Assembly: GCA_900473795.1 (NCBI GenBank)
Contig: UCMT01000058.1
Location: forward strand, 1 to 64,000
DNA: 64,000 bases
DNA from: Hyphomicrobiales bacterium
GTDB taxonomy: Bacteria > Pseudomonadota > Alphaproteobacteria > Rhizobiales > Rhizobiaceae
Reading direction: 5' to 3'
A program made the position numbers and the translations under genes. Positions 50,382 to 59,735 of this stretch are shown here, piece by piece. The notes under the pieces are model-generated. The model had not been told where the DNA came from, made no database searches, and was given only the letters and a program-made list of their open reading frames with translations. Every line of letters starts with the position of its first letter. The stretch's first letter is position 1.

Positions 50382-51407
50382 TCAGCCCCCAATCTTTCCA
50401 AGGCTCGCAAGGTTCGGCAAATCGAAGATGGACAGATCATCTGCCTGAGGCGGGGCATCGGTGCGGGCGCCAACCCGCATCTTGGCGGACCGGGCGCGCG
50501 GGTTCCTGGACGCTTCGTCTTCACTGGCCGCCACCATAGACTTGCCAACTGGTGCGAAGGTTGCCGCACGCTCGTGCACCAGCGGCATGTGACGCGAACC
50601 GGAGGCCTTGCCGGCGCGATCCTGGAAGAACTTCTTGACGATCCGGTCTTCCAGCGAATGGAAGGTGACGACGGTCAGCCGCCCGCCGGGCTTCAGCACG
50701 CGCTCGGCAGCAAACAGCGCCCGGGCAAGCTCGCCGAGCTCGTCGTTGACGAAGATGCGCAGTGCCTGGAAGACTCGCGTGGCAGGATGAATCTTGTCCT
50801 TCGCCTTGCGCGGCGTGACGATCTCGATCAGCCCCGCGAGATCGCGCGTCGTGACGAATGGCTCTTCAAGCCGGCGCTTTTCGATGGCGCGGGCAATGCG
50901 GCCCGACTGTGGCTCTTCGCCGAGGAAGCCGAAGATGCGCGTGAGGTCCGAGACCTTGGCCCGGTTGACGACGTCTGCGGCGGAAACACCGTCCGACGAC
51001 ATGCGCATGTCGAGCGGGCCGCGCTTCTGGAAGGAGAAGCCACGCTCGGCCTCGTCGATCTGCATGGAGGAGACGCCGATATCGAGCACGACACCGTCGA
51101 GCCCGCCTTCGGGAGCATAACGCGCAAGATCGGAGAACCGCGAATGAATAAGGGTGAGATGACCTTTGTTGGCCTCAACCAGCGACTGCCCACCCTGAAT
51201 GGCTGCCGGATCGCGATCGAGTGCGATCACATCGGCACCGGCCGCCAATATGGCCGAGGTGTAACCGCCGGCGCCAAAGGTACCATCGAGAATGATCTTG
51301 CCGGGGCCGAGATCGAGACTCGCAAGCACCTCTGGGAGAAGAACCGGAATGTGACGGACCGGTCCGCCATCGGCATCGGGTAAACCTTCGCCTTGATCCG
51401 CCATCAT
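50382..51407 (-). CDS. rsmH: 16S rRNA m4C1402 methyltransferase
   Basis: SAM-dependent enzyme that N4-methylates C1402 of 16S rRNA in the decoding centre (formerly MraW). 341 residues with [16 protein letters not shown] motif [15 protein letters not shown] (about 39-53) and [20 protein letters not shown]. Two adjacent ATG codons (51407 and 51404) can serve as start; the first has GGAGA upstream. The frame is open to 52046 across mraZ, which is an artefact. 14 bp after mraZ. Confidence 0.95.
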   Translation of the reverse strand: MMADQGEGLPDADGGPVRHIPVLLPEVLASLDLGPGKIILDGTFGAGGYTSAILAAGADVIALDRDPAAIQGGQSLVEANKGHLTLIHSRFSDLARYAPEGGLDGVVLDIGVSSMQIDEAERGFSFQKRGPLDMRMSSDGVSAADVVNRAKVSDLTRIFGFLGEEPQSGRIARAIEKRRLEEPFVTTRDLAGLIEIVTPRKAKDKIHPATRVFQALRIFVNDELGELARALFAAERVLKPGGRLTVVTFHSLEDRIVKKFFQDRAGKASGSRHMPLVHERAATFAPVGKSMVAASEDEASRNPRARSAKMRVGARTDAPPQADDLSIFDLPNLASLGKIGG

Positions 51408-51421
51408 TCCGCTTCTCCACT

Positions 51422-51862
51422 CTAGTCCGAACGCTGACCTCGCAACCTGCGTTCTTCCCGCGCCGCCGCCTGGCGTTCCAGAAACACCTGCGGCGCCCAC
51501 AACTGAAAATGATCCGCCCGCCCCACGAAGGTCACCTCCGTGGTGATGCCGGTGAAGTCGCGGATGAAATCCGTAACCATCAATCGGCCTTCCTGGTCGA
51601 GCTTCATGAAGACCCCGCCCCCATGAATCAGGAGCGACATCTGATTGGTCTGCGGCGAAAACGGATCCTCGCCGCCGATCTGCCTTTCGAAACGGTCCAG
51701 CAATTCCGGACCGCCGGCGCTGATAGCCGGAAAGACGAAATCCTGAAAGCAATAAAGCTCCCGAATATCGAGCGCCGACAGAACAGAGCGAAACATCGAA
51801 GGAACGGAAACCCGCCCCTTTGCATCGATCCGGTTTGTCGCATGCGATAGGAAGCGGTTCAT
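51422..51862 (-). CDS. mraZ: transcriptional regulator MraZ
   Basis: DNA-binding repressor of the dcw cluster, related to AbrB folds. 146 residues built from two SpoVT/AbrB-like repeats (about 1-55 and 75-130; the first includes [16 protein letters not shown], the second [16 protein letters not shown]). The ATG at 51862 gives the standard start [13 protein letters not shown]; longer frames upstream are not family-like. It heads the operon and its likely operator lies at 52036-52070. Confidence 0.95.
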   Translation of the reverse strand: MNRFLSHATNRIDAKGRVSVPSMFRSVLSALDIRELYCFQDFVFPAISAGGPELLDRFERQIGGEDPFSPQTNQMSLLIHGGGVFMKLDQEGRLMVTDFIRDFTGITTEVTFVGRADHFQLWAPQVFLERQAAAREERRLRGQRSD

Positions 51863-52289
51863 GACGCGATACTGCCGTTTCCGGTAAACGCGCAAGCCCC
51901 AACGGCCCGTGCACACCTTCAAAACAAGGCACAACACTCCACCAGCGGGCGACATGCCCGTTCGAAAACCCTCCGAAGGGAGGTCCCGAAACTTGCGGTG
52001 AATCGGCCTGAATCAGCCCGTGTATTGTGCATGATTGGGATAACATGGGACCATATGGGCGTCAATGGGATTTGCTCTATTTCAGCACGCGTCGTCAGCA
52101 AATATTGATAGTCCGTTAAGTTTAACAAATGGTTACGACAGACCCCTCAACACTTTGGATTCACTGTCGAATCACCTCCAGTAAAAATTATTAGTTTAAA
52201 TATTAGCAATATATAAAAATAGTAATCATTCAAGCGGATACGCGATTTCAGGAATCGCGATCGCCGGGATCAAGGAAAAGGAGAATTTG
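51863..52289. other. regulatory region between rnpB and mraZ
   Basis: 427 bp without a gene. It contains the four TGGGN repeats at 52036-52070 and a strikingly AT-rich section at about 52130-52240, plus a 7-bp hairpin (CGCGATT/AATCGCG) near 52242-52260 that may be the rnpB 3' end or terminator. Confidence 0.5.
52036..52070 (-). promoter_or_regulatory. MraZ operator: four TGGGN repeats
   Basis: TGGGA (52036), TGGGA (52046), TGGGC (52056) and TGGGA (52066), read on the plus strand, recur exactly every 10 bp, that is with 5-nt spacers. In E. coli MraZ binds three TGGGN repeats separated by 5 nt before its own gene. Here the array lies about 175-210 bp upstream of the mraZ start and has a fourth copy, so autorepression of the dcw operon is expected. 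Confidence 0.8.
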
Positions 52290-52685
52290 CCAGTTGGCCT
52301 ATAAGCCGGGTTCTGTATGGCTCCGGCCCGAAAGCCGGAACGTGGCAGCCATTCATCTGGGACAACGCTTGCGCGCTGCCTCCTGCAACCCACCCGGATG
52401 ACTGGCCCGGAAAAGGCCGGAGCGCTTGCGCACTCCACGTCATCCCTATTCGGTCTTGCTCCCGGTGGGGTTTGCCTTGCCACCCATGTTGCCATGCGCG
52501 CGGTGGGCTCTTACCCCACCCTTTCACCCTTACCTGCCAAAGCAGGCGGTATCCTCTCTGTGGCACTTTCCCTGGGGTCACCCCCGCCGGACGTTATCCG
52601 GCACCGTTTTTCCGTGGAGCCCGGACTTTCCTCCCCCCGCAGCCTTTCGGCCCTAGCGGAGAGCGGCTGCCCGGCCAACTGGCAG
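52290..52685 (-). ncRNA. rnpB: RNase P RNA, bacterial type A
   Basis: Catalytic RNA that matures the 5' ends of tRNAs. Read on the minus strand it has the universal 5' core (GAGGAAAGTCCGGGCTCC near 52640-52620), the AGGGTGAAAGGGTGGGGTAAG region near 52530-52510, GGCAAACCCC and the 3' core ending GAACCCGGCTTATAGGCC with P1 pairing (AGTTGGCC-type ends at both termini). Exact ends are approximate. Convergent or overlapping open frames within it are not genes. Confidence 0.95.
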
Positions 52686-52754
52686 GCGGTGCATAGCCGA
52701 CGCATCCGCCAATTGCCATAGACAAAAGAAAATAAGGCGTCGCCGTCCGTGTTT

Positions 52755-53945
52755 CTACCGGTAGCAAACCCTGAAGTCCGTCTCGTATTCCGGCGCATCC
52801 AACTGGCCGTTTGCGAGCAGCAACGCCCCGAGCCGCGCGATCTCGTCCGAACTCTTTGCCGCCATGCCATTGCCGCCGGTCATGACGGCGATGCGATCCG
52901 ATCCGCTAAAGCCGATATAGGGATAACCGTGACGGGTGAAGGTCGTAACGCAAGGGCTCCATTTCAGCGATGCCGGCGTGAAGGACGGCATGGCACGAGA
53001 CAGCAACCCCTCCATATGCTCGGCCGCTGCTTGATTTGCGCCGCCACGGAACCAGGCCCGCACCTCACCCTCGCTCGCAAGATTGACGTCGCTCGGATCA
53101 CCACCGATCTTGATGTAGGACTTGCCATCGGGGTAGCGGATCGGCGGCAGCAGGTAGTAGCTCTCGTCCTGCCGCGGCGCGGACCCGATCAGGGACGGCA
53201 TGCCGGCAAAGCGGGGCAGATCATCTTCCGCCACCTCGGCAAACAGAACCGTCCGTGCCTTGACCACAAGATCAAGCGGCCGGGCAAATAAATGTTTGGA
53301 GATCGAAAACCCGCCGGCGGCAACGAGCACGCGGCCGCCGGTAAACGAGACGCCCGGCGCGGTGCCCACCGCGACGACTTCCCCGGTCTCCTCGACCGAG
53401 ACGACCTCCGAACGAATGATCGTGACGCCGGCCCTTTCAGCAAGAGCCACCTGCGCCTGTACCAGCGCCCGCGGGTTGATATGCCCGGCATTGCGGGGTT
53501 CGAACACGCCGCCGTAACCAACCGGAAAACGGAACCAGGGGAATTGATCGGCAAGATCGCGTTCCCCGACGAACGGTGCGTCGACGCCGAGGCGGTCGCG
53601 GGCGGAGATGACGTTGTCGAGATGGCCGTCCTCGCCACCCGGGAGAGGTGCAGCGATCAGGCAACCGGATTCGCTGTAGAAATCGACGCCGCTCTCGTTC
53701 GCGATCTCGGCGTAACGCTCGATGGACCGCCGGGCCAGCAGGGCCCACACGGGATCGGGATCGATCGTGCGCGTAATGCGGCCATTGTCGTAGTAGCTGG
53801 CGAAAACACCGTCGTGGCTCTGCCAGTTTTCCGGCTCGTCCGGTCCAATCAGCGCGATCTTGGCGCCGCTGCGGGCCAGATGGCGGGCGGCGGCCGCGCC
53901 CATCATGCCCTTGCCAACAATGATGAAATCGAAAGTTTCCGCCAT
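52755..53945 (-). CDS. FAD-dependent oxidoreductase, DAO/sarcosine oxidase-like
   Basis: Probably oxidises an amino acid or N-methyl amine with FAD. 396 residues. The N-terminal motif FIIVGKGMMGAAAARHLA replaces the usual GxGxxG with GKGMMG, a variant seen in this group. A substrate/FAD domain follows, and the C-terminal segment AVMTGGNGMAAKSSDEIARLG closes the FAD fold. The ATG at 53945 gives the normal N terminus; the frame opens at 54086. It lies between rnpB and a lytic transglycosylase; the substrate is unknown. Confidence 0.8.
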   Translation of the reverse strand: MAETFDFIIVGKGMMGAAAARHLARSGAKIALIGPDEPENWQSHDGVFASYYDNGRITRTIDPDPVWALLARRSIERYAEIANESGVDFYSESGCLIAAPLPGGEDGHLDNVISARDRLGVDAPFVGERDLADQFPWFRFPVGYGGVFEPRNAGHINPRALVQAQVALAERAGVTIIRSEVVSVEETGEVVAVGTAPGVSFTGGRVLVAAGGFSISKHLFARPLDLVVKARTVLFAEVAEDDLPRFAGMPSLIGSAPRQDESYYLLPPIRYPDGKSYIKIGGDPSDVNLASEGEVRAWFRGGANQAAAEHMEGLLSRAMPSFTPASLKWSPCVTTFTRHGYPYIGFSGSDRIAVMTGGNGMAAKSSDEIARLGALLLANGQLDAPEYETDFRVCYR

Positions 53946-54055
53946 GCCTGCCGTCCTTGAAAACGATCTGACGGAGATAGCATGGCATTTGCCGGCTGGC
54001 ATCTGCGAACTTGAGAAATGCCGGTACTCAAAACCTGATCCGGCATCCGGAGCGC

Positions 54056-54583
54056 TTAGTTGATGATGCTCTGGACCTTGCCGCAATAACGGCGCGACAC
54101 CGGATTCATCTTCGTGGCGCCGTGACCGGCATTGTAGCGCAGGATCGTGCCGCAGGTAAAACCGCCGGACAGTTCATGCGCCATGGCAAGATATTTCATA
54201 CCGAACTTGATGTTCGTCTCGGGATCGAACAGGCCACCCTTGCCCCCGGTATAACCCATCATCCGGGCCGTCGCCGGTTTGATCTGCATCAGGCCGATTT
54301 CGCCGGCGCTGCCGCGTGCCTTGGGATTGAAGTTGCTTTCGACCTTGACGACCGCATGGGCGAGATCGACCGGAACGCCGTATTGCTTTGCATAGGTCTG
54401 GATGAGTCCACTATAGGTCGTCGTCTCGAGGGAGGCGCCCGGCGCAGGATAACCGGTGGTTCTCGTGGCTGGCGTGATGGAGGAAGTGATGGTCTTGTCT
54501 ATGCCCGCGGCATACGACGTTTCAACCCCGGAAAAGAGCATGCAGAAGCATGCCGCAGTCGCAGCAAGATGCGATAGTCTCAT
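54056..54583 (-). CDS. exported lytic transglycosylase
   Basis: Cleaves peptidoglycan glycan strands with formation of 1,6-anhydromuramic acid. 175 residues with signal peptide (about 1-25, ETSYAA cleavage area) and one SLT domain (about 60-170). The catalytic Glu is in HAVVKVESNFNPKA (near 82), followed by GEIGLMQIKPATARMMGY and the ILRYNAGHG motif. Short for the family: no substrate-binding domain besides the catalytic one. About 110 bp upstream of the FAD oxidoreductase, same strand. Confidence 0.9.
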   Translation of the reverse strand: MRLSHLAATAACFCMLFSGVETSYAAGIDKTITSSITPATRTTGYPAPGASLETTTYSGLIQTYAKQYGVPVDLAHAVVKVESNFNPKARGSAGEIGLMQIKPATARMMGYTGGKGGLFDPETNIKFGMKYLAMAHELSGGFTCGTILRYNAGHGATKMNPVSRRYCGKVQSIIN

Positions 54584-54812
54584 TTAGCTTGAAATCTCCA
54601 CTTTCGGGCACAGCAGCATGTGGGCGCACCCCGCCCTGCCGTCTTGCATTCCGATCTTCGTCATCAGCAGGAAGAGGCGTTGCACCTCGAAATCACCTGC
54701 AATTCGGTACGGCCGCAAAAGACCCCGGCATCGTGACGATCATGTGGCGGTGCACAAATTTTGTGACAGGAAGGCTTCAGGCGATCTTCAAAACCCGTCT
54801 CGGCAAGTGCGC

Positions 54813-55577
54813 TCAGCGGCTGAAATCCGGCAGCGCCGACAGGAGCCTGTGGAGGGTATCGAGGGTCGAAATATCGGCGATGCCGTCGACCCGGGATTGG
54901 CGAAAATGGCGCTGGAAGGCGGCAACCGCCCCCTCCGTCCTCTCGCAAAAAATGCCTGTCACTTCAATTCCGTAGCCATAGAGCGACAGCATCGTCTGAA
55001 CCGCTTCGACGGGCTGCCCCTGATCTCCCTTTTGGAAAAATCGTCCGCCGCCGATCGGTGCTGGCGGAACGCAGTGCCCGACTCCCCTCGAATGGAGCGC
55101 TTCCCAAGGAAATTTTTCTCCCGGATCCACCTTGCGAATGGGAGCCACATCGCTGTGTGCAAGCACCCTTTCCGGGGCGATAGACCAGCGATTGCCACAG
55201 TCCAGACACAATTCGGCGACCGCTTCGATCTGTACGGGGGGGAAATCCGGTAGGCCGCCGAGGTGACCGGCATTGGCAATTTCGATGCCGATCGAGCGGG
55301 AATTGATGTCCGTCTCGCCCTTCCAGACGCTCTTGCCGGCGTGCCAGGCGCGACGATCCTCGGCAACGAGCTGGTCGATCCGCCCATCCTCATGGACGAA
55401 ATAGTGGCTGGAAACCTGGCTTTCCTCACGACAGAGCCAGTCGAGCGCGGCAGCCGCCGTCTCCATGCCGGTATAGTGCAGAATGATCATGTCCGGTTTC
55501 AGCCCGCCTGCCCTTTCGCCATGGTTGGGCGATGGTACGGCGCGCGCGGCCGGGTAGTCACAGACGAAGTGCGTCAT
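54813..55577 (-). CDS. N-acetylmuramoyl-L-alanine amidase (AmiD type)
   Basis: Zinc amidase that removes stem peptides from muramic acid. 254 residues: Amidase_2 domain (about 25-170) with the zinc ligands in IILHYTG and VLAHSDVAPIRKVDPG, then a peptidoglycan-binding domain (about 185-250, GQPVEAVQTMLSLYGYGI). No signal peptide is visible in this frame, so it may act in the cytoplasm on recycled muropeptides. Overlaps the TerB-DnaJ gene by 4 bp (ATGA). Confidence 0.9.
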   Translation of the reverse strand: MTHFVCDYPAARAVPSPNHGERAGGLKPDMIILHYTGMETAAAALDWLCREESQVSSHYFVHEDGRIDQLVAEDRRAWHAGKSVWKGETDINSRSIGIEIANAGHLGGLPDFPPVQIEAVAELCLDCGNRWSIAPERVLAHSDVAPIRKVDPGEKFPWEALHSRGVGHCVPPAPIGGGRFFQKGDQGQPVEAVQTMLSLYGYGIEVTGIFCERTEGAVAAFQRHFRQSRVDGIADISTLDTLHRLLSALPDFSR

Positions 55578-56281
55578 GCAGCGCGGCGTTCTTTCTCGAT
55601 CGCCTCATAGGCGGCATTGAGCGCAGCCATGCGATCATTGGCGATCGCATGCAATTCTTCCGGCACGCCGCGCGCAACCAGCATGTCTGGATGATTTTCC
55701 GAGACGAGCACGCGGTAGCGCTTGCGGATGATCGAAAAGTCGTCCTTCGGCGAGACACCGAGCACGTCGTAAGGATTGCTGCCGGACGGATGAACGTGGC
55801 GCGCCAAGATCTCCTGGAACTGCTCTTCGTCCATGCGGAAGATTTCGCCGACGCGCCTCAGGAACGCGATCTCCTTGTCGTGCAGGGCGCCATCCGACTT
55901 GGCGATATGGAAGAGCCCGTCGATGATGTCTTCCAGCACCGGGCAATGCTGCTCGCAGGAAACGCAGAGCGACGCCATCTTTTCGGCATAGGCCTCGTAG
56001 CCGGCGACGTCCTGGCGCGCGAGATTGTAGAGCCGCGCAACGTTTTGCGCCTGATCGTTCGGAAATTTGAAGATATCCCGAAAGGCGGACACCTCGGCCT
56101 CGGTGACGACGCCGTCGGCCTTTGCCATCTTGGCGGACAGCGCGATCATGGCGACCGAAAAAGCCACCTTGCGGCGCGTCTCCGGGTCACCTTCAAACAG
56201 CGTCCGGACCGCCTCGACCACGCCGGCAAGCGCGTTGCCCGCCGCAGTGACGATGCTGAGGATGCGATCCCAAAGTGACAT
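55574..56281 (-). CDS. TerB/DjlA-like co-chaperone with C-terminal J domain
   Basis: 235 residues: N-terminal hydrophobic/amphipathic segment (about 1-30), a TerB-like helical domain (about 40-145) with AKADGVVTEAEVSAF and IAKSDGALHDKEIAFLR, and a C-terminal J domain (about 170-230). The J domain HPD motif is present (SENHPDMLVARG), so it should stimulate a DnaK-type ATPase. Resembles DjlA. The ATG at 56281 gives MSLWDRILSIV; an ATG pair at about 56299-56302 is an alternative. Co-transcribed with the amidase. Confidence 0.87.
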   Translation of the reverse strand: MSLWDRILSIVTAAGNALAGVVEAVRTLFEGDPETRRKVAFSVAMIALSAKMAKADGVVTEAEVSAFRDIFKFPNDQAQNVARLYNLARQDVAGYEAYAEKMASLCVSCEQHCPVLEDIIDGLFHIAKSDGALHDKEIAFLRRVGEIFRMDEEQFQEILARHVHPSGSNPYDVLGVSPKDDFSIIRKRYRVLVSENHPDMLVARGVPEELHAIANDRMAALNAAYEAIEKERRAA

Positions 56282-56667
56282 AGGCACGTTCTTTCCCATC
56301 ATTGCTGATACACATTGCTTTCGGGAGGCGGCAGCACGGGCAAAGCGCCCATGGACGAGTGCGAAGAGGCAGACACAGCGGTGCGGCCGCAATAGGCGGG
56401 CGGCTCATGATGCAGCTTGAACAGATGTTGACGCGGATTGCAAGGCATGGAACCCGCCGAATCGGCCCAGATGACGAATTTGTGATGGCACCTCACTATT
56501 TCTATTCGGCGGGGTGATCCGTCGAATACAGGTCTGGCGCTCGGGCGCAAGGCGCGCATCGTATAAGCCCGCGCCTCTGCCTAAGTGACGGGATGTCATT
56601 TAACTTCCAAGGGATTTGCGCTAGAGAGACCTCGAACGATCTTGCCGAAATCCCCGAGGAGAAATTC
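56282..56667. other. divergent promoter region of terB-djlA and pfp
   Basis: 386 bp. A 36-codon frame at 56407-56517 (plus) was considered and not accepted. Promoters for both flanking genes must lie here. No repeat or clear regulatory motif seen. Confidence 0.4.
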
Positions 56668-57882
56668 ATGCCCAAACAGAAAGTTGCAATGCTGACCGCA
56701 GGCGGCCTCGCCCCCTGCCTGTCCTCCGCCGTCGGTGGCCTGATCGAACGTTACACCGACATCGCGCCGGATATCGAGCTCGTTGCCTATCGTTCCGGCT
56801 ACCAGGGTCTGCTTCTTGCCGACCGGATCGAAATCACGCGCGACATGCGCGAGAAGGCCCATGTCCTGCACCGCCACGGCGGCTCGCCGATCGGCAACAG
56901 CCGCGTGAAGCTCACCAACGCCGCAGACTGCGTCAAGCGTGGTCTCGTCAAGGACGGCCAGAATCCCCTGCGGGTCGCAGCCGAGCAGCTCGCTGCCGAT
57001 GGAATCACCATTCTGCACACGATCGGCGGTGACGACACCAATACGACGGCAGCCGATCTCGCCGCCTATCTCGGCGCCAATGGCTACGACCTCACCGTCG
57101 TCGGCCTGCCGAAGACGGTCGACAACGACGTCGTGCCGATCCGCCAGTCGCTCGGCGCCTGGACGGCGGCAGAATACGGTGCGAAGTTCTTCGACCATGT
57201 CAGCAACGAGCAGAGTGCTGCACCGCGCACCCTCGTCGTGCATGAAGTCATGGGTCGTCACTGCGGCTGGCTGACCGCCGCCACCGCCCGTGCCTACATC
57301 CAGATGACCGACGACAAGGAATTCGTCGACGGCTTCATGATGAACGCCAAGATGAAGAACATCGACGGGCTTTACCTGCCCGAAACCGCCTTCAACCTCG
57401 AAGCCGAAGCTGCGCGTCTGCGCGCCACGATGGACAAGGCGGGATTCGTCACGCTGTTCGTCAGCGAGGGCGCCTGCCTCGACGCCGTCGTTGCCGAGCG
57501 CGAGGCTGCCGGTGAGACCATCAAGCGCGACGCCTTCGGCCATGTGAAGATCGACACGATCAATGTCGGGGGCTGGTTCTCCAAGCAGTTCGCAGCCCTC
57601 CTCGGCGCCGAACGCTCTATGGTGCAGAAATCCGGATACTACGCCCGCTCGGCACCGGCCAACGGCGCTGACCTGCGCCTTATCCAGGGCATGGTCGATC
57701 TTGCCGTCGAAAGCGCGCTGAACAAGGTCTCCGGCGTCACCGGTCACGACGAGGATCAGGGCGGCAAGCTCCGGACAATCGAATTCCCGCGTATCCGCGG
57801 CGGCAAGCATTTCGACACCTCGGTCAAGTGGTTCGGCGAAGTGATGGATGTCATCGGCCAGAAGTGGTCTCCGGCGGGCTGA
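56668..57882 (+). CDS. pfp: pyrophosphate-dependent 6-phosphofructokinase
   Basis: Converts fructose 6-phosphate to fructose 1,6-bisphosphate, reversibly, with pyrophosphate as phosphoryl donor. 404 residues. The donor-site motif reads IGGDDTNTTAAD (near 120), where Asp replaces the Gly of ATP-dependent enzymes (GGDGT), the diagnostic feature for PPi use; catalytic PKTVDND follows near 150. The ATG at 56668 is preceded by GAGGAG; the frame opens at 56593. A perfect hairpin 27 bp past the stop may terminate it. Confidence 0.94.
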   Translation: MPKQKVAMLTAGGLAPCLSSAVGGLIERYTDIAPDIELVAYRSGYQGLLLADRIEITRDMREKAHVLHRHGGSPIGNSRVKLTNAADCVKRGLVKDGQNPLRVAAEQLAADGITILHTIGGDDTNTTAADLAAYLGANGYDLTVVGLPKTVDNDVVPIRQSLGAWTAAEYGAKFFDHVSNEQSAAPRTLVVHEVMGRHCGWLTAATARAYIQMTDDKEFVDGFMMNAKMKNIDGLYLPETAFNLEAEAARLRATMDKAGFVTLFVSEGACLDAVVAEREAAGETIKRDAFGHVKIDTINVGGWFSKQFAALLGAERSMVQKSGYYARSAPANGADLRLIQGMVDLAVESALNKVSGVTGHDEDQGGKLRTIEFPRIRGGKHFDTSVKWFGEVMDVIGQKWSPAG

Positions 57883-57909
57883 TTCCGCCGGCTGGCAAAG
57901 CCTATTGAC

Positions 57910-57966
57910 GGCTCCGTTTGCGCATGGCTTCCTCGATGGAACGCCACGTCCAAACGGAGCCTTTTT
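57910..57966 (+). terminator. long-stem hairpin after pfp, reaching the lysE start
   Basis: Perfect 11-bp arms GGCTCCGTTTG (57910-57920) and CAAACGGAGCC (57951-57961) followed by five T. It has terminator form for pfp, though the loop is 30 nt. The right arm contains the GGAG that would serve as the ribosome binding site of the next gene (ATG at 57968), so folding would also hide that site. Confidence 0.6.
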
Positions 57967-57967
57967 C

Positions 57968-58603
57968 ATGTCGATCGAACACTGGCTGGCCTTCGCCGCC
58001 GCATCGTCCATCCTGCTCGCGATTCCCGGCCCGACCATTCTGTTGGTGATCTCCTACGCGCTCGGGCACGGACGCAAGGTTGCAGGCGCCACGGTTGCCG
58101 GCGTCGCTCTTGGCGATTTCACGGCGATGACCGCCTCCATGCTCGGCCTCGGCGCACTGCTGGCAACGTCGGCGGCGATTTTTACCGTTCTGAAATGGGT
58201 GGGCGCCGCCTATCTCGTCTGGCTTGGCATCAAGCTTTGGCGCACGCCGATCGCGACCGAAACCACCGACGGGACGATGGCGGTTCCGGCCGAGAAACCG
58301 TTGCGGATTTTCCTGCACACCTATGTCGTCACGGCGCTGAACCCGAAAAGCATCGTCTTCTTCGTCGCCTTCCTGCCGCAGTTCCTTGATCTCAGCCGTC
58401 CGCTGTTCGGCCAGATGCTGATTTTCGAATCGACATTTCTGGTGCTCGCGGCGATCAACGCAACGGCCTATGCGCTGATGGCTTCGGCCGCCCGCAAAAC
58501 GATTCGAAAGCCGAAGGTTCAGACCATCGTCAACCGCGCCGGTGGCTCGCTGCTGATCGGCGCGGGCCTCCTGACGGCTGGCCTGCGGCGTGCCGGCGCC
58601 TGA
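57968..58603 (+). CDS. LysE family amino acid exporter
   Basis: Inner-membrane exporter of the LysE/RhtB group, removing excess amino acids or analogues. 211 residues with six membrane helices and family signatures AIPGPTILLVISYALGHGR at the N terminus and NPKSIVFFVAFLPQFLD in the middle. Frames opening at 57848 were rejected in favour of the ATG at 57968. Its Shine-Dalgarno GGAG lies within the 3' arm of the hairpin at 57910-57961. Confidence 0.9.
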   Translation: MSIEHWLAFAAASSILLAIPGPTILLVISYALGHGRKVAGATVAGVALGDFTAMTASMLGLGALLATSAAIFTVLKWVGAAYLVWLGIKLWRTPIATETTDGTMAVPAEKPLRIFLHTYVVTALNPKSIVFFVAFLPQFLDLSRPLFGQMLIFESTFLVLAAINATAYALMASAARKTIRKPKVQTIVNRAGGSLLIGAGLLTAGLRRAGA

Positions 58604-58720
58604 AAAGGCGTCCCGTGCTTGCGGTTCCCTGCCCCATGAGTTAATGAAGATTCATAGATGGCGGCTTTTGGCTGCTGATTTGCAGGGGGCTACGGGGCCT
58701 GACAGCACGAAAGCGACAGC

Positions 58721-59719
58721 ATGGCTAATTTCCGTTTTTCCGTTTCAAAACCGGCTGTTGCGGCCTGTGCTCTAGCCTCGGCGGCACTTGTTGGCGGATG
58801 CTCGAGCGTCGAGCGCACACCGATGGAACAGCTGATGGCGGTGCAGACGGTGACGCCGCTGCCGAAGCCCGGAACGGAAATGACGGCTTACGCTCTGCCG
58901 ACGCCCGACGGCGCAACGACCGCGACGGCGGCAGCGCTGGCGGCCGAAACCGCGATGATGCAGCCTGGCGGGAATCCAGCCGCAACACCGGTCGGCGCGA
59001 ACAATGAAGGCGTTCCGGCTACCACTCAGGTGGCCGTGGCCGTTCCCACAGCAAATCCGCTCGTCACCCCGCAGGCTTCGGCGACAGTGCAAGCCGCAAC
59101 GCCATCGGCGCTGCCGCAGACGGCAATGGCCATGGTGCCGGCGACTGCGGACCAGACCGCCACCTCGCTGTCTCCACAGATTCCCGAAGGCATGATGATG
59201 GCCGCGATGGAATCGGATTTCGACACCGGCGAACCGGTTGGCCTCGAGACCTTGGTCGCCAAGCGCATGATCGTGCCGGTGCAGAAGCCTTCGATGGCGG
59301 CGGCCGCACTTGGCGGTGCCAAGGAGATGCTGGCGTCGCTGACTGGCGCGGAAAAGCCGACCAGTTCGCGTCCTGAACTCGACCGGCTGATCGCCTATTA
59401 CGCGAAGCTCAACAATATTCCGGAAGAGCTGGTTCATCGCGTCGTGAAGCGCGAAAGCACCTACAATCCGCGCGCCTATCACGCCGGCAACTACGGCCTG
59501 ATGCAGATCCGCTACAACACGGCCAAGGGCCTCGGTTACGAAGGTCCCGCCGAAGGCCTGTTCGATGCCGAGACCAATCTGAAATATGCGACGAAATATC
59601 TGGCCGGTGCCTGGATGGTGGCCGACAACCAGAACGACGGCGCCGTCAAGCTCTATGCCAGCGGTTATTATTACCACGCCAAGCGCAAGGGCCTGCTTGA
59701 AACGCTGGGCATGAAATAA
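58721..59719 (+). CDS. lipoprotein lytic transglycosylase
   Basis: 332 residues: lipoprotein signal with lipobox VGGC (Cys at about 27), a long Ala/Thr/Pro-rich region (about 30-205) of low complexity that may reach across the periplasm, then an SLT domain (about 215-325). Catalytic Glu in HRVVKRESTYNPRA (near 245), followed by AGNYGLMQIRYNTAKGLGY. Probably anchored in the outer membrane and remodels peptidoglycan. It is the second transglycosylase in this window. Confidence 0.9.
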   Translation: MANFRFSVSKPAVAACALASAALVGGCSSVERTPMEQLMAVQTVTPLPKPGTEMTAYALPTPDGATTATAAALAAETAMMQPGGNPAATPVGANNEGVPATTQVAVAVPTANPLVTPQASATVQAATPSALPQTAMAMVPATADQTATSLSPQIPEGMMMAAMESDFDTGEPVGLETLVAKRMIVPVQKPSMAAAALGGAKEMLASLTGAEKPTSSRPELDRLIAYYAKLNNIPEELVHRVVKRESTYNPRAYHAGNYGLMQIRYNTAKGLGYEGPAEGLFDAETNLKYATKYLAGAWMVADNQNDGAVKLYASGYYYHAKRKGLLETLGMK

Positions 59720-59735
59720 GCCTCGCTAAAGCTGC

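Noticed and set aside
50382-52046. Long N-terminal extension of rsmH through mraZ
   Set aside because: The extension is mraZ read in another frame; the ATG at 51407 gives the known RsmH start.
52317-52721. Open frames within 52.3-52.7 kb
   Set aside because: They lie inside RNase P RNA, which explains the sequence.
56407-56517. 36-residue plus-strand frame before pfp (starts MMQLEQMLTRIAR)
   Set aside because: Looks somewhat natural but has no Shine-Dalgarno sequence and no known relatives; left out without conservation data.
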